Source: Metabacillus crassostreae | GTDB lineage: Bacteria > Bacillota > Bacilli > Bacillales > Bacillaceae | NCBI RefSeq assembly: GCF_016908395.1 | Contig: NZ_JAFBDU010000002.1 | Coordinates: 773,607 to 837,606, forward strand | Direction of reading: 5' to 3' | DNA: 64,000 nt | Shown here: piece after piece, positions 28,457-38,084 of the stretch | Layout of the letters: the number at the start of each line of letters is the position of its first letter | How positions within the stretch are numbered: position 1 is the first letter of the stretch | The notes under the pieces: generated by a model | Database searches by the model: none | Seen by the model: only the letters and a program-made list of their open reading frames with translations | Told to the model about the DNA's origin: nothing | Translations under genes and position numbers: made by a program

Positions 28457-29284
28457 TTACTTAATAGACCCTGCTGCAATTCCTTTAATAATATGCTTTT
28501 GAAGGAATAAGAAAAATACAATTACAGGTGTAATACCAAGCACTAGTGCTGCTAGACCCATATCCCATTGCTTTGTATATTGAGCAAAGAATGAGCTAGT
28601 AGCTAAAGGTATTGTTCTTAACGCTGAATCTTGTAACACTAGAAGTGGTAATAAATAATCATTCCAAATCCAAAGTGTATTTAAAATAATAACTGTTACA
28701 GTAATCGGTTTCAAAAGTGGAAATACAATTCTCCAAAATACTCCAAACTGACTACAACCATCGACTCTAGCTGACTCTTCAATTTCTGCAGGAATTGTTT
28801 TAACAAATCCGTGGAAGAGGAAGAGCGATAGTGATACACCAAAACCAAAGTACATAATGACAATACCTGGGATGCTATTCATAATTCCAAGTGTTCCCCC
28901 CAATTTCATAAGTGGGATCATCACAGTTTGGAACGGGATAACCATTGCTGACACAAAGAAGATAAACAGGAACTTACTAAGCTTTCCAGGTGTTCGAACC
29001 ATTTTCCATGCAGCCATTGAGCTTATAACAACAATACCTGCAATACTGAATACAGTTATGATCAATGAGTTAAGAAAAGCATCCTGGAAATTTAAGATTT
29101 CCCAAACTTTAGCATAGTTACTAAATAAAATTTCCTTTGGTAATGCAGCTGCATCAATTAAGATTTCTGCAAACCCTTTAACCGAATTAACTAGTACAAA
29201 GTAAAAGGGAATGAGGAATATGATTCCTAAAAGAATCCCAAAGATCTCAAGCACAAATGTACGTGCTGTATATCCTTTGTTCAT
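28457..29284 (-). CDS. Carbohydrate ABC transporter permease, MalG type (CUT1)
   Basis: 275 residues, six membrane segments, EAA loop EESARVDGCSQFGVFWRIVFP and the typical end QKHIIKGIAAGSIK. The ATG overlaps the stop codon of the partner permease by one base, and GGGAGGT lies 10 bases upstream. No ATPase gene nearby. Confidence 0.93.
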   Translation of the reverse strand: MNKGYTARTFVLEIFGILLGIIFLIPFYFVLVNSVKGFAEILIDAAALPKEILFSNYAKVWEILNFQDAFLNSLIITVFSIAGIVVISSMAAWKMVRTPGKLSKFLFIFFVSAMVIPFQTVMIPLMKLGGTLGIMNSIPGIVIMYFGFGVSLSLFLFHGFVKTIPAEIEESARVDGCSQFGVFWRIVFPLLKPITVTVIILNTLWIWNDYLLPLLVLQDSALRTIPLATSSFFAQYTKQWDMGLAALVLGITPVIVFFLFLQKHIIKGIAAGSIK

Positions 29285-30219
29285 TATGCTTCGACCTCCC
29301 TTTTCTTCGTAAACATAACTTGGAATGTTGTAAATACTGCTACAATCAAGAAGAATAGGATTGATTTCGCCGTTCCTAAACCATATCTATTATTCTGGAA
29401 TGCCTCTTGATAAATATTAATGGCAACAGATTCTGTTGAATTAAATGGTCCTCCACCTGTTAGAGAGATATTAAGATCAAAAATCTTAAATGCCATAGAA
29501 ATTGTTAAGAAGAAGCAAATTGTAAATGCTGGTAAAATTAATGGAACAATAATCTTTGTTAACATATCTAAGCTTGAAGCTCCATCCATTCTAGCTGCTT
29601 CTAATAAAGAAGTATCAAGCCCTTGAAGTGCAGCTACATAGATTACCATCATATAACCACTAATTTGCCATGCAAACACAATAACAATTCCCCAAAATGC
29701 AGTTGTTTCATCACCTAACCAAGGTTGTTTGAAAAAGCCGATTCCAGTCATATTCCCTAATGAAGCAAAACCTTTTACGAAAATGAACTGCCAAATGAAT
29801 CCTAGTAATAAACCACCAATTACATTTGGTATAAAGAATACTGTACGCAAGATATTTTTCGTTTTTAATGCTGCATTTAGTAATAATGCTAATCCGAAAC
29901 CAATGATATTACTAATTAAAACTGCTGCAAGCATAAATTTTGTTGTAAACATAAAAGAGTTGAAGAATTTCTTATCATCCGTAAAGATCTTAATATAATT
30001 ATCTAAGCCTACCCATTCCACAACAGAGCTTACTCCGTTCCATGATGTAAAGGAATAATAAACCCCCATAAAGAATGGGATAATTTGGATTAAGATAAAG
30101 AATAAAAGTGCTGGACCAACGAAAGCTGCATAAGATAGAAATTTATTTCGTTTTGCCCTTTTCTTAGCCTCTGAGTGTACATTTAAAGTATTTTCTTGTG
30201 AATCTGAATTTTTGCTCAT
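29284..30219 (-). CDS. Carbohydrate ABC transporter permease, MalF type (CUT1)
   Basis: 311 residues with a charged N-terminal tail, then six membrane segments and the EAA loop EAARMDGASSLDMLTKIIVP. First gene of the operon; a perfect cre lies 27 bp upstream of the ATG. Confidence 0.93.
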   Translation of the reverse strand: MSKNSDSQENTLNVHSEAKKRAKRNKFLSYAAFVGPALLFFILIQIIPFFMGVYYSFTSWNGVSSVVEWVGLDNYIKIFTDDKKFFNSFMFTTKFMLAAVLISNIIGFGLALLLNAALKTKNILRTVFFIPNVIGGLLLGFIWQFIFVKGFASLGNMTGIGFFKQPWLGDETTAFWGIVIVFAWQISGYMMVIYVAALQGLDTSLLEAARMDGASSLDMLTKIIVPLILPAFTICFFLTISMAFKIFDLNISLTGGGPFNSTESVAINIYQEAFQNNRYGLGTAKSILFFLIVAVFTTFQVMFTKKREVEA

Positions 30220-30245
30220 TGTCCTTCACCGCCTTACTAACAATA

Positions 30246-30260
30246 TTGTAAACGCTTTCT
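30246..30260 (-). promoter_or_regulatory. cre site before the second ABC operon
   Basis: TTGTAAACGCTTTCT fits WTGNAANCGNWNNCW at every position, just upstream of the MalF-type gene. Confidence 0.75.
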
Positions 30261-30858
30261 AATACTTATTATAGATCTTCACCTAAGCTATTACGATCAA
30301 CAAAATTGACTAATAAGGTGCACTTTTGTGACCTTTAAAAACTAGAATGGGTCAAAAATAGTGACCATATGAAAAGCCTAAGTGCCTTGATCATACAGGT
30401 TAGACTTGGTTCACACAGCAGGAAAACACGTTCTTTGCCCTAGAATCCTGAATGGTTAATAACTACATGGTAAGGATAAAACTCTTTCTCTAAACGTCAT
30501 TTTGTTGTTAGTAAACTCCAAAGATTATGTACTTTCTTCCTAAAAAATGCAAAACCATCATCAAGCTCATCATGACATATTAGGGGCCCCGAGGAAAAAT
30601 AACCTCTTTTTTTCTAAGTCATAAATCGCTAATTAGGAACTGAAGGAAAATGAACACCTTCTAATTCAACTTCTATTATGCTTTTCAGGCTCAGTATTGC
30701 ATCTCACTTTTGTAACTTATCTACCTTAGGAGGACATTTGCTAGGGAAATACTTTTAGTCAAAAGTATATTTTCCATTTCATTTTCGTTCTATGCACAGA
30801 AATTAAATTCTCCTTATATTTTCCATCAAGCTCTATATTTTATAATGAGTGTAGACAT
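30261..30858. other. Intergenic region upstream of the second ABC operon
   Basis: About 600 bp between convergently and divergently placed neighbours. It should hold the operon promoter. I see no open frame with a ribosome site, no repeat copy and no RNA motif. Confidence 0.5.
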
Positions 30859-30893
30859 AAAAAAACGTCCCTTTTTAAGGAACGTTTTTTATG
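30859..30893 (-). terminator. Bidirectional terminator near the RsbR-like gene
   Basis: AAAAAACGTCC and GGAACGTTTTTT pair with one mismatch; A and T runs flank both sides. It lies 170 bp past the gene stop. Confidence 0.75.
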
Positions 30894-31058
30894 TAGGCTG
30901 TTTTCGTAAACCTTGTAGTTTTTAAAATCAAGTTTGAAACAACTCAATATAAAGTCTTGTGGCATCTTTTCTTCTACAAATCGTATATGCGATAAACTGG
31001 TTATAACCAATAATGACGTTATTAGCAACAATTTTTCAAAAAAGAACCTTTATTTATA

Positions 31059-31907
31059 TTACCTACTCACTCTATAATGTTTAATACCCAACTCTGATAA
31101 TGCCTGCTTCATATTTGCCCTAGTGGTAATCCCACCAAAATCCACACCTAGATTTACGATTGTTTGAGCAATTTCAGGCCTGATTCCAGTAATACTAACC
31201 TCGACTCCTGTTAACCTTAAGGCGGACACGATTTGAAACAGTTGATTTGCAACCATTGTATCAATAATAGGAACTCCTGATACATCAAAAATAAGGTTTG
31301 TTAATTTTAAATTTCCTGATTCATGAAGAGTTATGTCCATTATTAATTTTGCACGGTGAGTATCTATTCCCCCTACAAGTGGAACAACAGCAACTCCTTC
31401 AACAATTGGCACAACTGGGACTGATAATTCTTCAAGTGCTGTATATGCTATTTGCATTAATTTATGATTATGCTTTTCATATTCTTCACCAATAATGCCA
31501 CAAACAGTATCCAATAATGGATCAATGATTTTTGACACATCAAGCATTGTCACAGGTGCAAACTCCCTCTTCTTTAACTCCTCTGTAAATAGGTCCCAAA
31601 TAACCGTTCGATATGCATGAATACCTCTCAATGTACTACTTAGTGAGATATGGTCATTAATAGCAATTTCTGCAGCTCTTATTGCCCATGCTGTTACTTT
31701 ATCTGATATTATATCAAAATCTTCATATAAGGCTTCGCCAAAATAGCCAATTAATTTAGCTCGATAATCGATCCTCTCGGTCATAGGCATACTTGATCGG
31801 ATAATTTGTTCATTTAATAAAGAATCCTTATGAAAGACCACCTTTTTAGCAAGCTCTAAAGAATTGTCCACAATCTTCTTACCTATATAACTTAGTTCAT
31901 CTTTCAT
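31059..31907 (-). CDS. RsbR-like stressosome protein (STAS domain)
   Basis: 282 residues. The N-terminal 150 residues fit the globin-like RsbR sensor region. The C-terminal STAS domain has FDVSGVPIIDTMVANQLFQ with Thr217 and FGGITTRANM with Thr262, matching the two RsbT phosphorylation sites of B. subtilis RsbR. GIRPEIAQTIVNLGVDF is a family hallmark. Such paralogues form the stressosome with RsbS and release RsbT to start SigB activation. No rsbS, rsbT or sigB is here, so it is an orphan paralogue like RsbRB, RsbRC or RsbRD. Confidence 0.92.
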   Translation of the reverse strand: MKDELSYIGKKIVDNSLELAKKVVFHKDSLLNEQIIRSSMPMTERIDYRAKLIGYFGEALYEDFDIISDKVTAWAIRAAEIAINDHISLSSTLRGIHAYRTVIWDLFTEELKKREFAPVTMLDVSKIIDPLLDTVCGIIGEEYEKHNHKLMQIAYTALEELSVPVVPIVEGVAVVPLVGGIDTHRAKLIMDITLHESGNLKLTNLIFDVSGVPIIDTMVANQLFQIVSALRLTGVEVSITGIRPEIAQTIVNLGVDFGGITTRANMKQALSELGIKHYRVSR

Positions 31908-31951
31908 AAAATGATGTCCCCTTGTTCTATTTTATTTCATTTCCTAGAAGC

Positions 31952-31990
31952 AAAAAAACTCAATACTTTATTTAACTAAAGTATTGAGCT
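31952..31990 (-). terminator. Terminator of the membrane-anchored hypothetical gene
   Basis: CTCAATACTTT and AAAGTATTGAG form an 11-pair stem; seven T follow on the minus strand. Confidence 0.87.
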
Positions 31991-32065
31991 TACTTAATTT
32001 AAGCATATATTATCATTGATATGGCTACTTTACCCTAAATTATACAATTTTTACTATAGGAACTA

Positions 32066-32743
32066 TTATTCATTTTCATCTGAACCATCAGAATCATCAG
32101 CAAGCTCTGCCTTAAGTTCTGCTTCTGTCTTAACACTTTGATCCTCTTTTTCACCGAATACACTAACCCAATCAGTTACGGGATTAAAATTCTCTCTACC
32201 ATTTGAATTGAACTTCTCTAATTCATAATCATTTAATTGAACATTTAATTCGTATAGTGTTTTATGGATAGTATATATATTTCTTTGACTTTCCTTAGAG
32301 CTTGTTGCTGTGTTAATTGTTATTAAGACTTGCATTAACTTTTGTGAATTGGGATCATTCTCGTTCAATTCCTCTGGAAGTAATTGATGAATTTCCAAAG
32401 CACGCTTATATAGTTCTTCTTTGATTTGTTCTGTTAACCATCCATCTGAAAGATTATCTGAAGATTGACTAATTCTAGATTGATAAAAAAAGTCACCATT
32501 TACTATTGAATCAAAATACTCAAACTGACTAGCAACAAGCTTCTTTACATCTTCTTCATATTCTTTCTGCTTCTTTTGCTCAAGAGTTTCCTCTTGTGTA
32601 GCTTCAGAATTCACATTTTTAGATGATAAAGATCTATTGAGCGCTTCTTGTTCCTTTTTTTCACTTGAAATATGGTTTACTACAAAAAATGAAATAAATA
32701 TGATGACAATAGCAGATACACTGATAAGAACCTTCTTCTTCAC
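32066..32743 (-). CDS. Membrane-anchored protein of unknown function
   Basis: 225 residues. One N-terminal membrane helix (residues 4-23, no lipobox Cys), then a Gln/Glu/Lys-rich coiled segment, a helical domain of about 130 residues, and a strongly acidic tail (DDSDGSDENE). I do not recognise the family. Single gene with its own terminator. Confidence 0.7.
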   Translation of the reverse strand: MKKKVLISVSAIVIIFISFFVVNHISSEKKEQEALNRSLSSKNVNSEATQEETLEQKKQKEYEEDVKKLVASQFEYFDSIVNGDFFYQSRISQSSDNLSDGWLTEQIKEELYKRALEIHQLLPEELNENDPNSQKLMQVLITINTATSSKESQRNIYTIHKTLYELNVQLNDYELEKFNSNGRENFNPVTDWVSVFGEKEDQSVKTEAELKAELADDSDGSDENE

Positions 32744-33052
32744 TGTTGACTTCCTTCCTTCATTTCATATCTGATTAAAATGAGTTTAAAGTAAAAAAAG
32801 ATACAGATACACCTTCAGATCATACTACAATAAAATAATATGAAACTAGTGCTTATTGCATCTCTGTTTATAAGTATATATAAATTATAAATTGCAGTAT
32901 GCATTTTATTATACAGGAGAAATCGTAATAGTGGGTCTGTATTTACTTATTATGTATATAATTTAATTCATTACTAATCTCTAAAAACAAATTCTAATTC
33001 TATCTATTCTTAGCATAATATAAAAAATAGTCTTAAAGAAGGAGGAATACAT

Positions 33053-33505
33053 ATGACGTTTTACTCAGGTTTATTGACTATTCATCTAATTGCAGCAGTC
33101 GTTGGTCTTGGCGCTACCTTTGGTTTGCCTGTTTTATTAGGAAATGTTAAAAACACATCACAAGCAAGGTTCGCCCATAAAGTATCTCAAGGCATCGAAA
33201 AGTATGCAAAGATTGGGAGCATTACCCTTTTACTAACAGGCATTATTATGGGAATTATCCAGCCATATTTATTCAAGGAAATATGGTATATTGCATCCCT
33301 CATCATTTTTGTTGCAGTTCAACCAATTGCTGCAGGCTTACTTCCCAAAAATGCTAAACTTCAAATGGAGGTGCTTGAACACCATAATGACAATGAACTA
33401 CCAGAGGATTATTTGAACCTTGCTAAGAAGGCTGCTCCTCTTCATAACATTTTAAGTGCTTCGGCAATTGTACTAATTATTTTAATGACATTGAAGCCAT
33501 TTTAA
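33053..33505 (+). CDS. Four-helix membrane protein, DUF2269-like
   Basis: 150 residues, four hydrophobic segments. The first contains IHLIAAVVGLGATFGLP, resembling DUF2269-type predicted membrane proteins. AAGGAGGAA lies before the ATG. Single gene followed by a terminator. Function unknown. Confidence 0.75.
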   Translation: MTFYSGLLTIHLIAAVVGLGATFGLPVLLGNVKNTSQARFAHKVSQGIEKYAKIGSITLLLTGIIMGIIQPYLFKEIWYIASLIIFVAVQPIAAGLLPKNAKLQMEVLEHHNDNELPEDYLNLAKKAAPLHNILSASAIVLIILMTLKPF

Positions 33506-33511
33506 CTATAA

Positions 33512-33548
33512 ATAAGGCACTACCACTTAATTTGGTAATGCCTTATCT
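33512..33548 (+). terminator. Bidirectional terminator
   Basis: ATAAGGCA-TACC and GGTA-TGCCTTAT pair around ACTTAATTT. It lies between convergent genes; the T tract is weak on the plus strand. Confidence 0.65.
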
Positions 33549-33553
33549 ATAAT

Positions 33554-34558
33554 TTAATGGAGCTGTATGAATGACTTTTTCCTCTCCCTTTTATCACTAT
33601 ACATATTCTTATCAGCTTGAGAAAATAAACGTGACATTTCTCCCTGTGATGTCGGTGTATAAGCATAGCCAATTGATAGCATTATTTCAAACTCTGAAAA
33701 TTCATTATGTAGTTCTAGCTTTTCTTTAAGAGTTGTTATTAACACGTGAATTTCACTATCATTTTTATCTTCTACAAATAAAATGAATTCATCTCCACCA
33801 ATTCTTGCTACGGTGATAGTATCAGAAGAGAATTCATTTAATAGCTGAGCAGTATCTTTTATTATGGTATCTCCCTGTTTATGACCATAATGATCGTTAA
33901 TAAACTTTAAATCATCTAAATCACACAAAATGATGGCAACAGGCATATTCATTTCTTCATTATATTTAGTAAAAATCAATTCAAAATAAGCTCTATTATG
34001 TATATCAGTTAACGCATCATGATATAACTGATAATGGAGTTTTTCCTGTAAAACAATTCTTTCATCAATATTTCTTAACACACCTTGAAGAGCAACTAGC
34101 TTCCCCTTTTTATAAATGGGTGTGGCATATTCCTCAAAGCACCTATAATGACCATCTTTATCTTTCCACCTTTGGATAATTGGTTTACTATAATCAAGCT
34201 CACCATTTATTTTTTTCATAAGTATCTCATAATCCTCCGGGTGAATATCTTTAAAAGCAACTTCCGAACTTATATATGCATCAGCATTAGACCCTTCTCC
34301 AAAAAAGTTTTCAGCTGATGGGCTTAGATATTCAAACTTCACCTCTGGATGCACTCGGGCATAATAGATAAAGTCATTAGGTGTTTCTACTAAATGTACA
34401 AATCGCTGATGATTTTCTGTTAATAACGTTCTTTGCACTTTCCATTTCTGTACTAAAATAATATTTATCAATAATCCTATTAATAATGCGATTAAAAACC
34501 CTGTTAAAAATTGAAAAGTGATCATCTTTTTCTTTTCGTCATCTCCTTTGTTGCTCAT
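33554..34558 (-). CDS. Membrane-anchored PAS-GGDEF diguanylate cyclase
   Basis: 334 residues. One N-terminal membrane helix (13-35), a PAS domain with its C-terminal PAC part (about 50-170, ALQGVLRNIDERI), and a GGDEF domain with the intact motif at 254-258 and the substrate region CDLDDLKFINDHYGH. It should make cyclic di-GMP from two GTP. No RxxD inhibition site is seen five residues before the motif. The ribosome site (TGGGAT) is weak, so the start is uncertain. Transcribed alone. Confidence 0.9.
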   Translation of the reverse strand: MSNKGDDEKKKMITFQFLTGFLIALLIGLLINIILVQKWKVQRTLLTENHQRFVHLVETPNDFIYYARVHPEVKFEYLSPSAENFFGEGSNADAYISSEVAFKDIHPEDYEILMKKINGELDYSKPIIQRWKDKDGHYRCFEEYATPIYKKGKLVALQGVLRNIDERIVLQEKLHYQLYHDALTDIHNRAYFELIFTKYNEEMNMPVAIILCDLDDLKFINDHYGHKQGDTIIKDTAQLLNEFSSDTITVARIGGDEFILFVEDKNDSEIHVLITTLKEKLELHNEFSEFEIMLSIGYAYTPTSQGEMSRLFSQADKNMYSDKRERKKSFIQLH

Positions 34559-34646
34559 TATCCCATTTTACTTCGATTGGTTATTACTTACAATCATTAA
34601 GGTGTTATATATTCCATCTAGGTTATTAACGAAGCAGCCTAAATAC

Positions 34647-34684
34647 AAAAAACCGCTGTTGATTGACCATCAATAGCGGTTTTC
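34647..34684 (-). terminator. Terminator of the third ABC operon
   Basis: On the minus strand AAACCGCT and AGCGGTTT enclose an inner GAT/ATC pair, followed by a T run. It lies 40 bp past the last permease. Confidence 0.87.
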
Positions 34685-34723
34685 ATATATTTCAAATGAT
34701 TTTCATACTTTTAACTCAATACA

Positions 34724-35620
34724 TTACCCTTTCACTGATCCAGCTGCAATTCCTTCGACAATCTTATCACTAAGAATGAAGTAAGCAATTAATACTGGAA
34801 TAATACTAATCATAAGTGTTGCACCAATAGCTCCCCAATCGGTTAGATATTGACCAACAAAGTTATTTACACCAACAGTGATTGTCTTCCACTTGTCAGA
34901 GCTCATAAACGTATTGACGAAAACAAACTCATTCCAATTATAAATCATGTTTATAATAACGGTTGTTGAAAGCACTGGTACTGTCATTGGAAGTGTAATT
35001 CGAAAGAAAATCGTATGAATTGAACAGCCATCCATGACAGCTGCTTCTTCAACTTCCCTTGGTAATGATCGATAAAATCCACTTAAAATCATTATGGTTA
35101 TCGGTAAATTGAATGCTACATAAGATAAGATAATCGAAATAGGATTATCGATTAAATTAACCGATTTGAAGAAATTGAATAACGGAATTAATGTTGAATG
35201 AAGTGGTATCATATACCCTGCCATAAACAAACCAAGAACAACTCCACTTAATTTCCAATACATTCTTGTGATCGCAAATGTTACAAAGCTGGCAAGGATA
35301 ACTGTTAGTACTACAGAGACTACTGTGTACAAAACACTGTTAAAAAAGTAAACATCAATATTACCTGCTGTCCATGCTTTAACATAGTTGCCCCACTGAG
35401 GATCTTGTGGAAATGAAAACGGGGACATTCCGAATACCTCTTGATTGGTTTTTAAAGAAAATAGAAATAACCATACCAGCGGATAGACTTGAATGATTGC
35501 AATAGCACCTAATACTAAGTACAGAAGTGCAAATCCAACTCTTGTGCCAAGTGATTTATTTGTTTTATGAGAAGGTGGTAGGGTCGTATTTTTTTGTGTT
35601 TCATATTCAACCTTAGTCAA
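34724..35620 (-). CDS. Carbohydrate ABC transporter permease, MalG type (xylo-oligosaccharide candidate)
   Basis: 298 residues, six membrane segments, EAA loop EEAAVMDGCSIHTIFFRITLP, end DKIVEGIAAGSVKG. A TTG at 35620 has GGGGAG 8 bases upstream; the GTG at 35629 lies on that site, so I prefer TTG. It is last in an order kinase, regulator, binding protein, MalF, MalG. I know the same order from xynDCEFG of Geobacillus stearothermophilus, which imports xylo-oligosaccharides. With the xylan genes next door this substrate is likely but inferred. Confidence 0.9.
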   Translation of the reverse strand: MTKVEYETQKNTTLPPSHKTNKSLGTRVGFALLYLVLGAIAIIQVYPLVWLFLFSLKTNQEVFGMSPFSFPQDPQWGNYVKAWTAGNIDVYFFNSVLYTVVSVVLTVILASFVTFAITRMYWKLSGVVLGLFMAGYMIPLHSTLIPLFNFFKSVNLIDNPISIILSYVAFNLPITIMILSGFYRSLPREVEEAAVMDGCSIHTIFFRITLPMTVPVLSTTVIINMIYNWNEFVFVNTFMSSDKWKTITVGVNNFVGQYLTDWGAIGATLMISIIPVLIAYFILSDKIVEGIAAGSVKG

Positions 35621-35638
35621 CTTTTTCACTCCCCTTTA

Positions 35639-36517
35639 TTAATTTCCCACTTCTTCTTTAGAAGAAAGTAATTTTTGAATAAGCCAAGTCATTCCCAGAC
35701 AGATAACTAATAATCCAAATCCAATCGCACTACCATAACCAAAATTATATTTACTAAATGCTTCAGAATACATATAAGATGCCATAACCTCACTCGCATG
35801 GTTAGGACCGCCACCAGTTAAAACAAAGATCAAGTCAAAATATTTTAATGAACCAACAATTGCTAAAATAACCATTACTTTTATTACATCTGAAATAAGT
35901 GGAACCTTTATTTTATAAGCAATCTGTATTGGAGTGGCACCATCAATTTTCGCTGCTTCAATTAGCTCCTCGGGAACATTTTTTAATGCTGCGTAAAAAA
36001 TAATGATATAGAAGCCTGCATATTGCCACACAATTGGTATAAAGATGGCAAATAAGACAATATCAGCATCTGCTAACCATAAAGGAGGATTCTCAACGCC
36101 TAACATGGTTAATAATCTGTTTATCATTCCATTCGTAGGATCAAAGATTTTTGCCCATAGCTGTCCAATAGCAACAGATGACAATAACATTGGAATTAAA
36201 TATATTTTTCTTAAAAAATTTGCTCCCTTTATTTTGCTTGCTAGGATAAGAGATAAAATTAAATAACCTATTAAGCTAGCAGTAGAAAAGATTCCAAGTA
36301 ATAGGGAGTGCCATGTACTTTGCCAAAATAGTTTATCCTGGACTAATTCAATGTAATTATCTAATCCGATAAACTTCATGTCGCCAATTCCGTTCCAATC
36401 CATTAAACCGTAATAACCTGTTAAAACTATAGGGATATATATGAGTAGTAGAATGAGAATTAAAGCAGGAAGTACATAAAGGGTGATTACTAATTTGTTT
36501 GACATTACACTTTTCAT
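35639..36517 (-). CDS. Carbohydrate ABC transporter permease, MalF type (xylo-oligosaccharide candidate)
   Basis: 292 residues, six membrane segments, EAA loop EAAKIDGATPIQIAYKIKVP. ATG with GGGAG 9 bases upstream. Lies between the binding protein and the MalG partner; a hairpin sits in the gap before it. Confidence 0.92.
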   Translation of the reverse strand: MKSVMSNKLVITLYVLPALILILLLIYIPIVLTGYYGLMDWNGIGDMKFIGLDNYIELVQDKLFWQSTWHSLLLGIFSTASLIGYLILSLILASKIKGANFLRKIYLIPMLLSSVAIGQLWAKIFDPTNGMINRLLTMLGVENPPLWLADADIVLFAIFIPIVWQYAGFYIIIFYAALKNVPEELIEAAKIDGATPIQIAYKIKVPLISDVIKVMVILAIVGSLKYFDLIFVLTGGGPNHASEVMASYMYSEAFSKYNFGYGSAIGFGLLVICLGMTWLIQKLLSSKEEVGN

Positions 36518-36561
36518 TTTCTATACTCCCTTCAAAATATATGAAGATTTTCGCAAAGTTA

Positions 36562-36614
36562 AAGTACCAAACCCCACAACCCTATTTAGGTATGATGAGT
36601 GAGGTCTGGTACTT
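36562..36614 (-). promoter_or_regulatory. Hairpin between binding-protein and permease genes
   Basis: AAGTACCAAACCCCAC pairs with GTGAGGTCTGGTACTT with two mismatches. No T tract follows on the minus strand. It is in the same position as the hairpin of the first ABC operon. A role in uneven expression is inferred. Confidence 0.65.
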
Positions 36615-36660
36615 ATTATTCAACCTCTCCAGTAAGTGAAACTAATTCACTGTTTGACGA

Positions 36661-37977
36661 CTATTCCTCTTTTGCCAGTTCATCAACATGCTGTTTAACG
36701 AACTCTTCTGGAGTAACTTGCTTTCCAAATAATGCCGTAACTAAATTGTGGTGAAGCTCTGATACAGCAGGACTTGATTGAGTATCAAAATAAGTTGTAA
36801 CATTAGATGCTTCACTTAAATCTTTTAAAATATCAATATACATTGGAGCAAGATCTAAGCTAGATGTATCTACTTTCGTTGCTGGAATTACTCCTGCTTC
36901 AGTTACTGATTTTTCTCCCCATTTTTCAACTAAATATCCAACAAAATCTTTTGCTTCATCTTGAACTTTAGAGTCTTTAGCAACAAATAATCCAACACCA
37001 GGTCCACCAACATAACTATTGATATCAGTGCCTTTTCCACCTTCATATGTTGGGAATTTAAAATAACCAATTTTATCTTTAAATTCCTGTGTTACATCAG
37101 GGCTTGTTGTGTAATTTGGTAATTCCCATGTAGCTGTAAGGAACATAGCTGCTTGTTCATTCATAAAGTAACCTTTTGCATCTTCATTTGATAAAGCACT
37201 TGCACCTTTAACAAAACCACCCATATCTACAAGGTTTTGAACTTCTTCAGCAGCTTTAACAATAGATGGATCATCCATTTTTGCTTTTCCTTGAATAACA
37301 TCTGTTAAGATAGTAGATCCACCAATACGGTCTGCCATATACATAAACCAGAATGATGCTGGCCAACCATCTTTAGCACCAACAGTTGCTGGTACAACGC
37401 CGTTATCTGCTAATGTTTTTACAACATTTTTGTATTCACTAAATGTTTGAGGTACTTCTAGGTTATATTTTTCAAAAATTTCCTTATTATAAAATACATA
37501 TGAAATATTTAATTCTAGCGGAAGACCATATGTTTTCCCATCAACAGCATATGATTCTTTTACACCAGGGATAAATGCATCCTTAAGATTTCCTTCAACC
37601 ACATCATCTAAAGGAGCTAACATATCACCTTCAACATAAGGCTTAATAAATCCATCTGACCAAGTCATCCCGATATCAGGTAATTCATTTGAAGAAGCTA
37701 AAATTTTCAGTTTCTCTCTGTACTGATCAGGACTTAGAATTTCTGTTTCAATTTTTATTCCTTCATTTTCCTTCTCATAATCACTTATAATGTTCTTAAC
37801 AATTGAGAACTGTGCATTTGAACTGCCTTCAGGCCACAAATGCATGAACTTGATTACCTTTTCATCGCCTGTGCTGCCTTCATCAGAGCTACTTGAAGAA
37901 GAAGAACAACCTACAAGAGCTAAAGATACCAGCATAAGTATAGACATGAACACTGCAACCGCTTTCTTTTTAAACAA
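36661..37977 (-). CDS. Sugar-binding lipoprotein of the third CUT1 transporter
   Basis: 438 residues. Signal peptide with lipobox ALVGC and a poly-Ser linker. Binding-protein body with LPDIGMTWSDGFIKPYVEGD and TATWELPNY. The start is a TTG with GGGGGT about 8 bases upstream; no ATG is available nearby. The gene follows the kinase-regulator pair with a 107-bp gap. Likely ligand: xylo-oligosaccharide, from context only. Confidence 0.9.
   Translation of the reverse strand: MFKKKAVAVFMSILMLVSLALVGCSSSSSSSDEGSTGDEKVIKFMHLWPEGSSNAQFSIVKNIISDYEKENEGIKIETEILSPDQYREKLKILASSNELPDIGMTWSDGFIKPYVEGDMLAPLDDVVEGNLKDAFIPGVKESYAVDGKTYGLPLELNISYVFYNKEIFEKYNLEVPQTFSEYKNVVKTLADNGVVPATVGAKDGWPASFWFMYMADRIGGSTILTDVIQGKAKMDDPSIVKAAEEVQNLVDMGGFVKGASALSNEDAKGYFMNEQAAMFLTATWELPNYTTSPDVTQEFKDKIGYFKFPTYEGGKGTDINSYVGGPGVGLFVAKDSKVQDEAKDFVGYLVEKWGEKSVTEAGVIPATKVDTSSLDLAPMYIDILKDLSEASNVTTYFDTQSSPAVSELHHNLVTALFGKQVTPEEFVKQHVDELAKEE
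37953..37967 (-). promoter_or_regulatory. Possible cre inside the start of the binding-protein gene
   Basis: CTGCAACCGCTTTCT fits the cre consensus except for the first base. It lies within the first ten codons. CcpA sites inside early coding sequence are known, but this one is uncertain. Confidence 0.35.
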
Positions 37978-38084
37978 AATAATTACCCCCTATGACCTTT
38001 TTTGATTTCCTTCTTACATTTATAGTGTAGCATCACGATTGTTTCTAAAATAGGTCACAGTGATTAGAAGAAATACTACTATTT

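Noticed and set aside
30840..31031. 63-codon minus-strand frame after the RsbR-like gene
   Set aside because: It runs through the terminator hairpin and has no ribosome site.
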